DNA of 64,000 nucleotides from Falsiroseomonas oleicola (GTDB lineage: Bacteria > Pseudomonadota > Alphaproteobacteria > Acetobacterales > Acetobacteraceae): the NCBI RefSeq assembly GCF_019029495.1, contig NZ_JAERQM010000002.1, positions 310,001-374,000 of the forward strand, given 5' to 3'. The position numbers were made by a program, and so were the translations under genes. The notes under the pieces were generated by a model. The model was not told the DNA's origin. It saw only the letters and a program-made list of their open reading frames with translations, and ran no database searches. Below, in pieces: positions 52,940 to 61,609 of the stretch. Position 1 is the stretch's first letter, and each line of letters opens with the position of its first letter.

Positions 52940-53854
52940 ATGACCACCCCCATGAATGCCCGTCTCTGGACCCTGCTGCTGGCGCTGGCCGTCATCTGGG
53001 GCGGGTCCTTCTTCTTCATGGCCGTCGCGCTGCGGGGCTTTCCGCCCTTCACCATCGTGCTGGCGCGCGTGGCCCTGGCCGCCGGCGCGCTCGCTCTGGC
53101 CTGCCGCATCCTGGGCCTGGCGCTGCCGGCGACGCGCGCCGCCTGGCTCGCCTGCGCCGGGATGGGGCTGCTGAACAATGCCATCCCCTTCACCCTGATC
53201 GTGGTCGGCCAGCAATACATCCCCTCCGGCCTCGCCGCCGTGGTGAATGCGGCGACGCCGGTCTTCGCCGTGCTGGCGGCGCATGGGCTGACCACGGACG
53301 AGAAACTCACGCCCAACCGCCTGGCCGGCACGCTGCTGGGCCTGCTGGGGGTCGCCATCCTCGCCGGCCCCGCCGCCTTCGGCCGTGGCGCGGCGGATGA
53401 GGCCTTGGGCATCGCGCTGTGCCTGGGCGCCTGCCTCTCCTATGGCCTGTCGGGTGTCTGGTCGCGCCGGGTGCGCCGGGCCGGGCTGGCGCCGCTGCCG
53501 GCGGCGACGGGGCAGTGCATCGCCTCCAGCCTGATGATGCTGCCGCTGGTGCTGGCCTTCGACCGGCCCTGGGCGCTGCCCACCCCCTCGCTGGAGGCGG
53601 TGGCGGCGCTGCTGGCGCTGGGGCTGCTGGCAACCGCGCTGGCCTATGCGCTGTTCTACGCCATCCTGGCCGGGGCGGGGGCCACCAACACCATGCTGGT
53701 GACCCTGCTGGTGCCGGTCACCGCTTTGCTGCTCGGCGCGCTGGCGCTGGGGGAGGTGCTGGCGCCGCGCCACTTCGGCGGCATGGCGGTGATCGGGCTG
53801 GGCCTGCTGGCGATCGACGGGCGAATTCTGCGCGCCGCCCGGGCTCGCCTTTAG
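52940..53854 (+). CDS. EamA/DMT-family transporter
   Basis: This inner-membrane permease of 304 aa has about ten helices in two EamA repeats: LALAVIWGGSFFFMAVAL opens the first, and CLGACLSYGLSGVWSRR the second. Family members export amino acids, nucleotides or other metabolites. GLNN-like NNAIPFTLIVVGQQYIPSGLAA is conserved. It stands alone, followed by the convergent tRNA-Leu gene. Substrate unknown. Confidence 0.9.
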   Translation: MTTPMNARLWTLLLALAVIWGGSFFFMAVALRGFPPFTIVLARVALAAGALALACRILGLALPATRAAWLACAGMGLLNNAIPFTLIVVGQQYIPSGLAAVVNAATPVFAVLAAHGLTTDEKLTPNRLAGTLLGLLGVAILAGPAAFGRGAADEALGIALCLGACLSYGLSGVWSRRVRRAGLAPLPAATGQCIASSLMMLPLVLAFDRPWALPTPSLEAVAALLALGLLATALAYALFYAILAGAGATNTMLVTLLVPVTALLLGALALGEVLAPRHFGGMAVIGLGLLAIDGRILRAARARL

Positions 53855-53887
53855 GCCTGCCCGTGGGCGGCATCGCGCCACGAAAAG

Positions 53888-53972
53888 TGGTGCGGGCGGT
53901 CGGAATCGAACCGACACTCCTCTCGGAACCGGATTTTGAGTCCGGCGCGTCTACCAGTTCCACCACGCCCGC
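53888..53972 (-). tRNA. tRNA-Leu (anticodon CAA)
   Basis: The minus strand gives an 85-nt class II tRNA with a 7-bp acceptor stem GCGGGCG/CGCCCGC, discriminator A and encoded CCA. The anticodon loop is CTCAAAA (anticodon CAA at 53936-53938), with a long variable arm (TTCCGAGAGGAGT) and T-loop TTCGATT. It reads UUG codons, rare in this GC-rich genome. Confidence 0.96.
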
Positions 53973-54000
53973 GCGGCGCACAGCCTAGCGGAAAAACCGC

Positions 54001-54399
54001 TCAGGGGAAACTGTCCGGAGGTGTCTCCCGTTGCGTGGCGAAGTCGGCGGGGCTGGTGATCTCCAGCAGCTCCAGATCCTCGGAATGCGCCACCTCCACA
54101 TGGCGGATGCCGGGCGGCTGCAGCACTGAATCGCCGGGATGGAAGGTGACCGTGCCGATATCCTCATAGGTGAAGGTCACCCAGCCGCGCAGCACATAGA
54201 CAAGCTGGAAGCCCAGCGCGTGGCTGTGCCATTCCGGCGCCGCCCCCTGGCCGGGCACGGCGCGGATCACATGCGCGCCGAAGGCGCCGCCGCTCGCCTG
54301 GCGGACGCCCAGGTCGCGATAGGCGAAGAAGCTGCGCAGCCCGGTCTCGAAAACCGCCTCCGCGGCATGGCTGACCGTCGTGCGGGGTGATGGGGACAT
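54001..54399 (-). CDS. Cupin-domain protein
   Basis: The 132-aa protein has a single cupin barrel: EWHSHALGFQLVYVLRGWVTF (motif 1, His ligands) and PGDSVLQPPGIRHVE (motif 2, final His). These bind a metal in small enzymes or in ligand sensors. GGAGG precedes the ATG at 54399 by 6 nt; the frame from 54444 is longer but unsupported. Divergent from otsB. The function cannot be specified. Confidence 0.82.
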   Translation of the reverse strand: MSPSPRTTVSHAAEAVFETGLRSFFAYRDLGVRQASGGAFGAHVIRAVPGQGAAPEWHSHALGFQLVYVLRGWVTFTYEDIGTVTFHPGDSVLQPPGIRHVEVAHSEDLELLEITSPADFATQRETPPDSFP

Positions 54400-54519
54400 G
54401 CGGTTCCTCCTGCGTCTTTGGCCTGAAGTTAACACGCTCTCCACGGGCCGCGGCAGATTGTCCTCACGATCGCGTGACCGCGAGGGAACCGAAACGCCTG
54501 CAATGTGCTAGGCTGGGGC

Positions 54520-55248
54520 ATGCAAGACTTTCCCACCGCGCCCGCCCAGGCGGCGCTTTTCCTCGACTTCGATGGAACCCTGGTGGAGATCGCCGAACGG
54601 CCCGACGCCGTCGTGGTCCCGCCTGACCTGCCGAGCCTGCTGGAACGGCTCTCCGCGCATCTGGGCGGGGCGCTGGCCATCGTCTCCGGCCGCCCGCTTC
54701 TGGAACTCGACCATTTCCTGCCGGTGGCCATCGCCAAGGCCGGCAATCACGGCGCGGTGCTGCGCCCGCTGCCGGATGGTCCGGTGGAACAGCCGGCCCT
54801 GGCATCCCCCCCTGCGGCCTGGCGCGCCAAGGCGGGGGCCTTCGCGGAAGCCTTCCCCGGGGCCTTCATCGAGGACAAGGCGCATGGCTTCGTCCTGCAT
54901 TTCCGTCAGGCGCCCGAGGCGGGTCCGGAGGCCGGGATGCTGCTGACCTCCCTGGTTTCGGAAGCGCCGGATGATTTCGCCCTGATGCCCGCGCATATGG
55001 CCTGGGAGGTGACGCCGCGCAGCGTCTCCAAGGGCACCGCCGTGGCCTATCTGATGTCCCGCAGCCCCTTCGCCGGGCGTGTGCCGGTGTTCATCGGGGA
55101 CGATGTCACGGATGAGGCCGGAATGGCGGTGGCGCGGGAAGCCGGCGGGCTCGGCCTGCGGCTCCAGGACAGTTTCGGCACGCCGGGTCGCTTCCGCGAC
55201 TGGCTGGCCGTGCTGGAAGGGCAGCTCGCGCGCGGGGTGGCGGCATGA
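54520..55248 (+). CDS. otsB: Trehalose-6-phosphate phosphatase
   Basis: OtsB removes phosphate from trehalose-6-phosphate, the last step of OtsAB trehalose synthesis, giving an osmo- and stress protectant. The 242-aa HAD enzyme shows DFDGTL (Asp16, Asp18), IVSGRP, the lysine segment SVSKGTAVAYL and the metal-binding FIGDDVTDE. The ATG at 54520 has only a weak GGCTGGGG upstream; GTG at 54505 is the in-frame alternative. Its stop overlaps otsA (ATGA). Confidence 0.94.
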   Translation: MQDFPTAPAQAALFLDFDGTLVEIAERPDAVVVPPDLPSLLERLSAHLGGALAIVSGRPLLELDHFLPVAIAKAGNHGAVLRPLPDGPVEQPALASPPAAWRAKAGAFAEAFPGAFIEDKAHGFVLHFRQAPEAGPEAGMLLTSLVSEAPDDFALMPAHMAWEVTPRSVSKGTAVAYLMSRSPFAGRVPVFIGDDVTDEAGMAVAREAGGLGLRLQDSFGTPGRFRDWLAVLEGQLARGVAA

Positions 55249-56657
55249 GCCGGCTTGTCATCGTCGCCAATCGCGTCCCCGACCCGAAGGAGGCCGGCGC
55301 GACGGCGGGCGGTCTTGCGGTCGCCATGCACGACGCGCTGGCGAAGCGGGAAGCGGTGTGGTTCGGCTGGTCGGGCAAGACCGCGGACCAGACCGGCACC
55401 GAGGCGAAGCTGGTGCCGCATGGCAACACCACCTATGCAACGATCGATCTGGGCCATGACGACTACAAGCACTACTACCAGGGCTTCTCGAATGCCGCGC
55501 TCTGGCCCGTGCTGCATTACCGCCTCGGCATCGCGCGCTTCGACCGGCGCGATTTCGCCGGCTACCAGCGCACCAATGCCGCTTTCGCCGCGGCCCTGGC
55601 ACCGCTGCTGAAGCCGGACGACACGGTCTGGATCCACGACTTCCACCTGTTCCCGATGGCGGCGGATTTGCGCGCGCTGGGCTGCAAGCAGCGCATCGGC
55701 TTCTTCCTGCATGTCCCCTTTCCGCCGCGCTCCGTCTTCAACGGCCTGCCGCATGCGGAGGCGCTGCTGGCGACGCTGGAGGCGGTGGACTGCATCGGCA
55801 CCCAGACCGAGGACGATGCGGAAAACCTGCGCGCCGCGCTGATCGCCATCGGCAAGGGGGATGTGGCGCTGCGGGTCGGCGCCTTCGCCATCGGCATCGA
55901 CGCCACCGGCTTCGCCAAGCTCGCCGCCCAGCGCGCGCGGGTGAAGGAGGTTCAGCGCCTGCGCGATTCGCTCGGCGGGCGCTCGCTGGCCATCGGCATC
56001 GACCGGCTGGATTATACCAAGGGCCTGCCGCAGCGCATTGCCGGCTTCGGCGCCATGCTGGAACGCTTCCCCCGGCATCGCGGCAAGATCACCTTCCTCC
56101 AGGTCGCCCCGGTCAGCCGTGGCGACGTGGCCATGTATCGCGCGCTGCGGCGTGAACTGGATGAGGGTGTGGGCCGCATCAACGGCCAGATGGCGGAGCC
56201 CGACTGGGCGCCGATCCGCTACATCACCCGCGCGGTGGCGCGGCCGACACTCGCAGGCTTCATGCGCATGGCCCGCATCGGCCTGGTGACGCCGCTGCGG
56301 GACGGGATGAACCTGGTGGCGAAGGAGTATGTCGCGGCGCAGGACCCGGCCGACCCCGGCGTGCTGGTGCTGTCGCGCTTTGCTGGCGCGGCGGTGGAAC
56401 TGGATGGCGCGCTGATCGTCAATCCGCTCGACCCGGACGACATCGCGGAAGCGCTGGATGCGGCGATGGACATGCCGGCGGATGAACGCCTGGACCGCTG
56501 GAATCGCAACTGGGCCAGCGTGAAGGCAGGCTCCGCCAATATCTGGTGCCGCCGTTTCCTCTCGGCGCTGGAGGGGACGGAGGCGGTGGCCGATGCGGGC
56601 CAGGCGGAAGCCCAGCCGGCCCCGACCCGCAAGCCGAGGCGCAAGCGCGCGGCGTGA
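55245..56657 (+). CDS. otsA: Trehalose-6-phosphate synthase
   Basis: This GT20 enzyme of 470 aa joins UDP-glucose and glucose-6-phosphate. It has the N-terminal AGGLAVAMHDAL loop, WFGWSG, VWIHDFHLFPMA, FFLHVPFPP, the donor-site IDRLDYTKGLPQR and the late PLRDGMNLVAKEYV. A basic tail (PTRKPRRKRAA) is an addition. It forms a two-gene operon with otsB, order otsB-otsA as in E. coli. Confidence 0.95.
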   Translation: MSRLVIVANRVPDPKEAGATAGGLAVAMHDALAKREAVWFGWSGKTADQTGTEAKLVPHGNTTYATIDLGHDDYKHYYQGFSNAALWPVLHYRLGIARFDRRDFAGYQRTNAAFAAALAPLLKPDDTVWIHDFHLFPMAADLRALGCKQRIGFFLHVPFPPRSVFNGLPHAEALLATLEAVDCIGTQTEDDAENLRAALIAIGKGDVALRVGAFAIGIDATGFAKLAAQRARVKEVQRLRDSLGGRSLAIGIDRLDYTKGLPQRIAGFGAMLERFPRHRGKITFLQVAPVSRGDVAMYRALRRELDEGVGRINGQMAEPDWAPIRYITRAVARPTLAGFMRMARIGLVTPLRDGMNLVAKEYVAAQDPADPGVLVLSRFAGAAVELDGALIVNPLDPDDIAEALDAAMDMPADERLDRWNRNWASVKAGSANIWCRRFLSALEGTEAVADAGQAEAQPAPTRKPRRKRAA

Positions 56658-56698
56658 TGATTGCTGGCGGCGCGCCGGCGTCGGTGCTGGCACGTCGT

Positions 56699-56713
56699 CT
56701 AAAGAACGATTAA
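56699..56713. promoter_or_regulatory. CtrA-like box upstream of the acyltransferase gene
   Basis: CTAA, seven bases, then TTAA followed by CC. This is one mismatch from TTAA-N7-TTAA and ends with the TTAACC extension seen in CtrA half-sites. It lies 61-75 bp before the chosen start at 56774, in the 116-bp gap after otsA. Inference only. Confidence 0.4.
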
Positions 56714-56773
56714 CCTTCCCAGGTGGGAAGCAGCCTGGCGGTTGTTGACCGGAGCAACCGTTGGACCCGCACC

Positions 56774-57826
56774 ATGCCCGCGCATCTCAATAGCGTTCAG
56801 TATCTGCGGGCGATCGCGGCCATGATGGTCGTGCTGTTCCACATGGGTGTGCCGCTGCAGCGCCTTGGCTATGAGGGGTCCTGGCCGGATTGGCCGGCGC
56901 GCGGGATCGACATCTTCTTCGTCATCAGCGGCCTCATCATGTGGGTGGTGACGGCCGACCGGAATGTTCGGCTGCGGGACTTCTTCTACCGAAGGGTCGT
57001 GCGCATCGTCCCGATCTATTGGCTGCTCACCAGCTTCATCGTCGGCCTGCTGCTTCTCGCGCCGGCCCTGGTGCAGAGTGGGCGCTTCGAGGTCTGGCAT
57101 GTGGTGGCCTCCTACCTCTTCCTGCCCGCATCCCACCCGGTCATCGACATGGTCGCGCCAGCGCTCATCCCCGGCTGGACGCTGAACTACGAGATGTTCT
57201 TCTACGCCATCTTCGGATTGTCGCTGCTGCTGCCGCCAGGGCAGCGGTTGCCGGCGATCTGCGGCGTTCTGGCCCTGCTCGTCGCGCTGGGCGAGATCAT
57301 GCGGCCGGGAGGCGTGATGCTTGCCTTCTACACCTCACCCATCATCCTGGAATTCGGCTTCGGCGTGGCGCTTGGCGCCGCATTGGGGCGCGGCTGGGCG
57401 ATGCCCCCCTGGCTCGCCTGGCCGACGATCGGGCTCGGCTTCGTGGCGCTGGCGATGGGCGACGAGGCCTGGGCACACCGGGTCATCGTTGCCGGGCTGC
57501 CATCACTGGCCATCGTCGCCGGCGTCGTCTCGCTGGAGGTGGCCGGAAAGGTGCCCAGCCTGCGCGTCCCGAACCTGCTGGGCGACGCCTCCTACGCGCT
57601 CTATCTCACACATACCATCGTGCTGTCGGCCATGGGCCAGGTCGCCTACCGCCTCGGCCTCGGTGGGCTGCCGGGCGGGCTGGTGATCTTTGTCCTGCTG
57701 GCCTGCGTCGCCACGCAACTGGCCTCCCTCGCGATCCATATGGCGTTCGAGAGGCCGCTCAACCGGCGGCTGCTTCGTCTGGGCCGTGACATGGGGTCGG
57801 CCAGGACCTTGCGGGTCGCGGCCTGA
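56774..57826 (+). CDS. Acyltransferase 3 family membrane protein
   Basis: The 350-aa integral membrane protein has about ten helices and the family features LRAIAAMMVVLFHM (catalytic His), GIDIFFVISGLIMW, RRVVRIVPIYWLLT and LNYEMFFYAIFG. Members O-acetylate or acylate exopolysaccharides, lipids or Nod factors at the inner membrane. The start is placed at the ATG at 56774 (MPAHLNSVQYLRAI); a GTG-initiated extension to 56723 is possible. Its stop codon lies in a 9-bp tandem duplication, and a strong hairpin follows. Confidence 0.9.
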   Translation: MPAHLNSVQYLRAIAAMMVVLFHMGVPLQRLGYEGSWPDWPARGIDIFFVISGLIMWVVTADRNVRLRDFFYRRVVRIVPIYWLLTSFIVGLLLLAPALVQSGRFEVWHVVASYLFLPASHPVIDMVAPALIPGWTLNYEMFFYAIFGLSLLLPPGQRLPAICGVLALLVALGEIMRPGGVMLAFYTSPIILEFGFGVALGAALGRGWAMPPWLAWPTIGLGFVALAMGDEAWAHRVIVAGLPSLAIVAGVVSLEVAGKVPSLRVPNLLGDASYALYLTHTIVLSAMGQVAYRLGLGGLPGGLVIFVLLACVATQLASLAIHMAFERPLNRRLLRLGRDMGSARTLRVAA

Positions 57827-57835
57827 GCGGCCTGA
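57818..57835. repeat. 9-bp tandem duplication spanning the acyltransferase stop codon
   Basis: GCGGCCTGA occurs twice in a row, giving two in-frame TGA stops three codons apart. The coding sequence is unchanged. Confidence 0.7.
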
Positions 57836-57859
57836 TGCCGCGGCGCCCATCCGGGTGCT

Positions 57860-57883
57860 CGGGCCGGTCAAGAGACCGGCCCG
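57860..57883. terminator. Bidirectional hairpin between acyltransferase and btuB
   Basis: A perfect 10-bp stem CGGGCCGGTC / GACCGGCCCG with loop AAGA lies between the convergent acyltransferase and TonB-receptor genes. There is no T-run; it may still act as a terminator for both. Confidence 0.6.
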
Positions 57884-57889
57884 CGGGGA

Positions 57890-59842
57890 TCAGAACACGA
57901 AGCGCGTGCCGACCAGCAGGCTGCGCCCCGGCGTGACGAAGCCGTTCGCCGGCTCCCACCGGCTGTTGCCCAGGTTGCGGCCCTCCGCATAGGCGGTGAT
58001 GGCCGGCGTCACGCGGTAGGACGCCGTCAGGTTCAGCACGGTGCCGGACTTGTTGTAGCGCACGCCCGACAGGAAGTTGCCGCTGTCGTCATAGGAGGCG
58101 GTGTCCGGAGACGGCCCGGTGAACAGCACCTCCGGCGCGATCACCAGCCGGTCGGTGGGCGACAGCCGCGCCCCGGCGGAAACCACGTTGCGCGGCCGGC
58201 GGGCCAGCGGCGCGTCGGTGACCTCGTCCCGCGCATCCGTGATGGTCCAGGCCAGCCTTGTCTCCAGCCAGCGCGCCGGGCGCAGTCGCAGCTCCATCTC
58301 CACGCCCTGGCTGCTCGCCTTCTCGATGTTCTCCAGGCTGGAGAAGGCCCGGTTGAAGTTGATCAGGTCGTTGGTGCGGGTGTTGAAGTAGGTGACGCCC
58401 ACGGTCGCGCCGTCGCGCCGGCCGAAGATCGGCAGGTCGGTGTCGAAGCCGGCCTCCCAGGCGAAGGAGGTCTCGGCCTCCAGATCCGGATTGCCGCGGA
58501 AGAAGCTGCCGATGCGGCCGAAGCGCTGGTACAGCGACGGCGCCTTGAAGGCCGTGCCCGCCGAGACGCGGAGGCGGGAGGCCACCTCCGGCACCGCCAG
58601 CACCGCACCGGCGCGCCAGGACAGGAAGCCGTCATAATCCTCCGCCAGGTCCTGCCGCAGCCCGGCGGACAGGTCGAGCCGGTCGCCCAGCCGTGCCTGC
58701 ACGCCCGCATGCAGCGCGGTGCTGCTGGCCCGCGCATCCGTCACGGTCCGGAAACCCGGGGAGCCGGAGGTGGCGTCCACGCTCTCCCGCTCATGCGTCA
58801 CGCCGAAGGCGAGGCCGGCCATGGAGAAGGGGCCGACATCGCCCAGCCGCACCCGGTTGCCCCAGTCCAGCGTCTGGCGCTGGCCGCGATAAAGGTCGTC
58901 CGTGCTGGCGCTGCTGCGCGCATCGGGCAGGTTGATGTAGCGGCGGCGATCCTCGGTCACCGCGGCGCGCAGCCCGGTGGTCCAGACGCCGTCGAACAGG
59001 CGGGTCTCGGTCCGCAGCTGGCCGAACCAGCGGCGGTCATTGCCCTCGTAATTCGGGTCGTCATTCGGGATGTTGTCGAGGTCGAGCTGGTTCTCGCGCC
59101 AGCGCAGCAGGCCCTCCACCATGCTGGTGCCATCGGCCCAGCCGAAGCGGGCGGTGCCGGCGCCGGCGCGCAGCGCCTCCGTCTCCTTGGTATCGGCGCG
59201 GAAGCGACTCGGCGTGGCATCGCTGCCCTGGGTGGTCAGGCCCTGGCCCATGACCATGTAGTTCCAGTTGCCGAGCGAACCCGCCGCGCCCAGCGCACCG
59301 CGCGCCGTGCCCTGGCTGCCGCCGGCGACGTCGCCGAAGACCTGCACCGGCACGCCGGCCGGCGCGCGCCGGGTCACCAGGTTGATGACGCCGCCGATGG
59401 CGCCGGAGCCATAGAGGGCGGAGCCCGGGCCGCGCACGATCTCGATGCGCTCGATATCGCCCAGCAGCTCATTGCCGAAGTTGAAGGCGCCATTGGCCTC
59501 CGACGGGTCGTTCACCGGCACGCCGTCCAGCAGGACGAGAACGTGGCGGGAAGCGGTGCCGCGGATGAAGACGCTGGCCTGCTGGCCGAGGCCGCCGCCC
59601 TGGACCAGGTTCATGCCGGGCACGGTGGCCATGGCCTCGGCCAGGGTCTGGTAGCCGCGCTCCTCGATATCCGCGCGGGTCAGCACGGTGATGGCGGCGG
59701 GCACACGCTCCGCCTCGGTCGGGATGCGGGTGGCGGTGACGATGGTCTCGGGGATGGCCTGCTGGGCCAGGCCTGGGGCGGACAGCAGCAAGGGCAGGGC
59801 GAGCGCGAGGGGCGCGGCCCGGTTCATGGACTTCATTCGCAT
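57890..59842 (-). CDS. btuB: TonB-dependent outer-membrane receptor, BtuB-like (cobalamin uptake)
   Basis: This 650-aa receptor has a signal peptide (APLALALPLLLSAPGLAQ) and a TonB box/plug start (ETIVTATRIP). The plug domain includes VFIRGTASRHVLVLLDGVPVNDP and RGPGSALYGSGAIGGVINLVTR, followed by a 22-strand-type barrel ending in aromatic VGTRFVF. The cobalamin riboswitch upstream identifies vitamin B12 or a related corrinoid as the likely ligand. The start at 59842 follows GGAGG by 5 nt. An in-frame extension to 60097 runs through the riboswitch and is not real. No btuCDF genes are adjacent. Confidence 0.93.
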   Translation of the reverse strand: MRMKSMNRAAPLALALPLLLSAPGLAQQAIPETIVTATRIPTEAERVPAAITVLTRADIEERGYQTLAEAMATVPGMNLVQGGGLGQQASVFIRGTASRHVLVLLDGVPVNDPSEANGAFNFGNELLGDIERIEIVRGPGSALYGSGAIGGVINLVTRRAPAGVPVQVFGDVAGGSQGTARGALGAAGSLGNWNYMVMGQGLTTQGSDATPSRFRADTKETEALRAGAGTARFGWADGTSMVEGLLRWRENQLDLDNIPNDDPNYEGNDRRWFGQLRTETRLFDGVWTTGLRAAVTEDRRRYINLPDARSSASTDDLYRGQRQTLDWGNRVRLGDVGPFSMAGLAFGVTHERESVDATSGSPGFRTVTDARASSTALHAGVQARLGDRLDLSAGLRQDLAEDYDGFLSWRAGAVLAVPEVASRLRVSAGTAFKAPSLYQRFGRIGSFFRGNPDLEAETSFAWEAGFDTDLPIFGRRDGATVGVTYFNTRTNDLINFNRAFSSLENIEKASSQGVEMELRLRPARWLETRLAWTITDARDEVTDAPLARRPRNVVSAGARLSPTDRLVIAPEVLFTGPSPDTASYDDSGNFLSGVRYNKSGTVLNLTASYRVTPAITAYAEGRNLGNSRWEPANGFVTPGRSLLVGTRFVF

Positions 59843-60007
59843 CGGTTCCTCCGTGCGATCAGACGACATGCCCGGCGACCCTTCCGGGCCATCAGGCGGC
59901 TGGCGTCGTCGCCGCCGGCGGAGACGAGCGGACAGCGGCGATCCTTCGCCACTGGCCTGTCGTTCCGTTGCGCCGGTGCACCCCGCCCGGCACGCGCGTG
60001 ACGTCTC

Positions 60008-60228
60008 TGCGCCGGCCGGTCTCCTGGCTCGCGGAGCACCGGGTGGCACACCACCCGGATCCTGTCCCCGCCTTCTCGGACCCGGATCAGGGTCCAATGG
60101 CGTCAGGGAGACAGGGTCTCCGCCTACAGTTGCGGGGGCAGCCGCGGACGTGGCCCGGCGGGTTGCCCCGGCTGGCCTTCGCGCGTTCCCGTTTCAGCCC
60201 TTGCGGGCCACCGTCGCATGGCGGCCTG
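60008..60228 (-). ncRNA. Cobalamin riboswitch (leader of btuB)
   Basis: On the btuB strand the conserved B12-box GAGCCAGGAGACCGGC is at about 60015-60030. The core GCTGCCCCCGCAACTGTAGG is near 60125-60145, and an upstream GGGAACGCG lies near 60195. The G-rich stem GGGTGGTGTGCCACCC is also visible. These are the hallmarks of a cobalamin riboswitch, which lowers receptor expression when B12 is plentiful. About 165 nt separate it from the start; a GCCCGG/CCGGGC hairpin at 59870-59889 in this stretch may belong to the expression platform. Exact ends are approximate. Confidence 0.93.
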
Positions 60229-60261
60229 TTACCATTGCGTCGCGGCGCCGCCAACCAGGCT

Positions 60262-60882
60262 TCAGAACATCCAGCCCAGCGCCTGCAGACCCAGCCAGCC
60301 CAGCATCCCGAGCACCACGGTGGCGAAGACGCAGCCGGCGATGGTCAGCGCCACGCCCCAGCCGGTGACCTTGCTGTCATGTTCGATCAGGCCGAGGGCC
60401 ATGACGATATTGCCGAAGGCCGGCGGGCCGTTGGTACCGGGACCCGGCAGGATCAGCATGATGGCGACATAGGCGGTCAGCCAGCCGATGATCCGTTCCC
60501 CGAGCGGGGAGGTGAAGAAGCCCGGCCGTGGCTTCACGTATTTCTCGATCCGCCCGAGACCCTTGGAGGAGGCGGAGGCGAGCCGCAGCAGGTCGGCCCG
60601 CTTGATGGTCTGCCGCGCCAGGATGCCCGGCAGTTTCGGCACCCGCAGGCCCAGCCCCATCTGCACGCCGAGGATCAGCAGCGGCGTGCCGAAGACGCTG
60701 GCCATGCCGGGCAGCAGGCCCGGCAGCAGCAACAGCAGCAGCAGCATGCCGAAGGCGCGGTCGCCGAAGGCCTCCGCCATCTCGCCCAGGCTGATACGCT
60801 CCCCGGGGAAGGCGGCCGCGACCTCCGCGACGATGCGGGAGATCGGGGCGGACTCGGCGGACGGCCCTGTCTCCGGGCTCAT
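60262..60882 (-). CDS. exoD: ExoD-family exopolysaccharide synthesis protein (copy 1)
   Basis: The 206-aa membrane protein has an N-terminal cytoplasmic helix pair (RISLGEMAEAFGDRAFGM) and hydrophobic segments LLLLLLLPGLLPGM, PLLILGVQMGLGL, IIGWLTAYVAIMLILPGPGTNGPPA and a C-terminal helix. This is the ExoD layout. ExoD affects exopolysaccharide production and alkaline tolerance in Rhizobium; its biochemical role is unclear. A paralogue lies 19 bp upstream on the same strand, so the two are co-transcribed. Confidence 0.87.
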   Translation of the reverse strand: MSPETGPSAESAPISRIVAEVAAAFPGERISLGEMAEAFGDRAFGMLLLLLLLPGLLPGMASVFGTPLLILGVQMGLGLRVPKLPGILARQTIKRADLLRLASASSKGLGRIEKYVKPRPGFFTSPLGERIIGWLTAYVAIMLILPGPGTNGPPAFGNIVMALGLIEHDSKVTGWGVALTIAGCVFATVVLGMLGWLGLQALGWMF

Positions 60883-60901
60883 GCGCCACCTTCTGCGCGG
60901 G

Positions 60902-61609
60902 TCAGTTGAGCCCGAACAGCCAGGTGAAACCCGCCATCAGCATCCAGCCGACGCTGCCGATGATCGACAGCGCCAGCAGCGTGCCGCAGATGCCAAAGAC
61001 CGCGCCGGCCAGGATGGTGCGCGTATCCTCCTCCATCAGCCCGATCGCCATGATGAGGCAGGCGAGCGAGGGCGGACCATTGGTGAAGGGCAGCGGGATG
61101 CAGACGATCGCGGCCAGGAAGACGCCGTAATAGCCGATCAGCCTTTCGCCCATCCGGGTGGTGAGCCAGGAGGGGCGCGGCTTCACGAAGCGTTCCACCC
61201 GGCGCAGCCAGGGCAGCGCCTTGTCCGCGATCATCCGCAGATCGGCGCGGCGCATCGACCGGCGGGTGAGCATCACGGGCAGCTTCGGTGTCGGCAGCCC
61301 ATAGGCCAGTTGCGCGCAGATGATGAGCAGCGGCACGCCGAAGATGGGGCTGAGGCCAGGGATATAGACCGGCAGCAGGTTGGGCAGGGCGAAGAGAACG
61401 ATCAGCACGCCATAGCCGCGCGCGCCAAGCGCCTGCATCAGATCGCCCAGGGTTACCCGTTCGGATGGCCAGTCCCGCGCCAGGGCGGTGACCAGTTCGG
61501 AGACGGGGACGGGGTGGGCATGCGAATCCGTCGCATGCTGCGTGTCGTGAAGCCCGTCGATGGCGCTTCCACTCCTGTCCCAGCCCGGACATTTCGGTCC
61601 GGCAGCCAT
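60902..61609 (-). CDS. exoD: ExoD-family exopolysaccharide synthesis protein (copy 2)
   Basis: The 235-aa paralogue of the next gene shares VTLGDLMQALGARGYGVLIVL, LLPVYIPGLSPIFGVPLLI, RRADLR and the LPFTNGPPSLACLIMAIGLMEED segment. It has an N-terminal extension of about 35 residues rich in His, Asp and Ser. The ATG at 61609 has CCAGGGA upstream. It is probably the first gene of a two-gene transcription unit; its promoter would lie in the 230-bp gap before the Bug protein gene. Confidence 0.85.
   Translation of the reverse strand: MAAGPKCPGWDRSGSAIDGLHDTQHATDSHAHPVPVSELVTALARDWPSERVTLGDLMQALGARGYGVLIVLFALPNLLPVYIPGLSPIFGVPLLIICAQLAYGLPTPKLPVMLTRRSMRRADLRMIADKALPWLRRVERFVKPRPSWLTTRMGERLIGYYGVFLAAIVCIPLPFTNGPPSLACLIMAIGLMEEDTRTILAGAVFGICGTLLALSIIGSVGWMLMAGFTWLFGLN

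Noticed and set aside
54485-54489. EcfG general-stress promoter for otsBA
   Set aside because: GGAAC is present as a -35, but no CGTT-type -10 occurs at the required spacing.
59843-60097. N-terminal extension of btuB
   Set aside because: It would encode the riboswitch region; the signal peptide and ribosome-binding site set the start at 59842.
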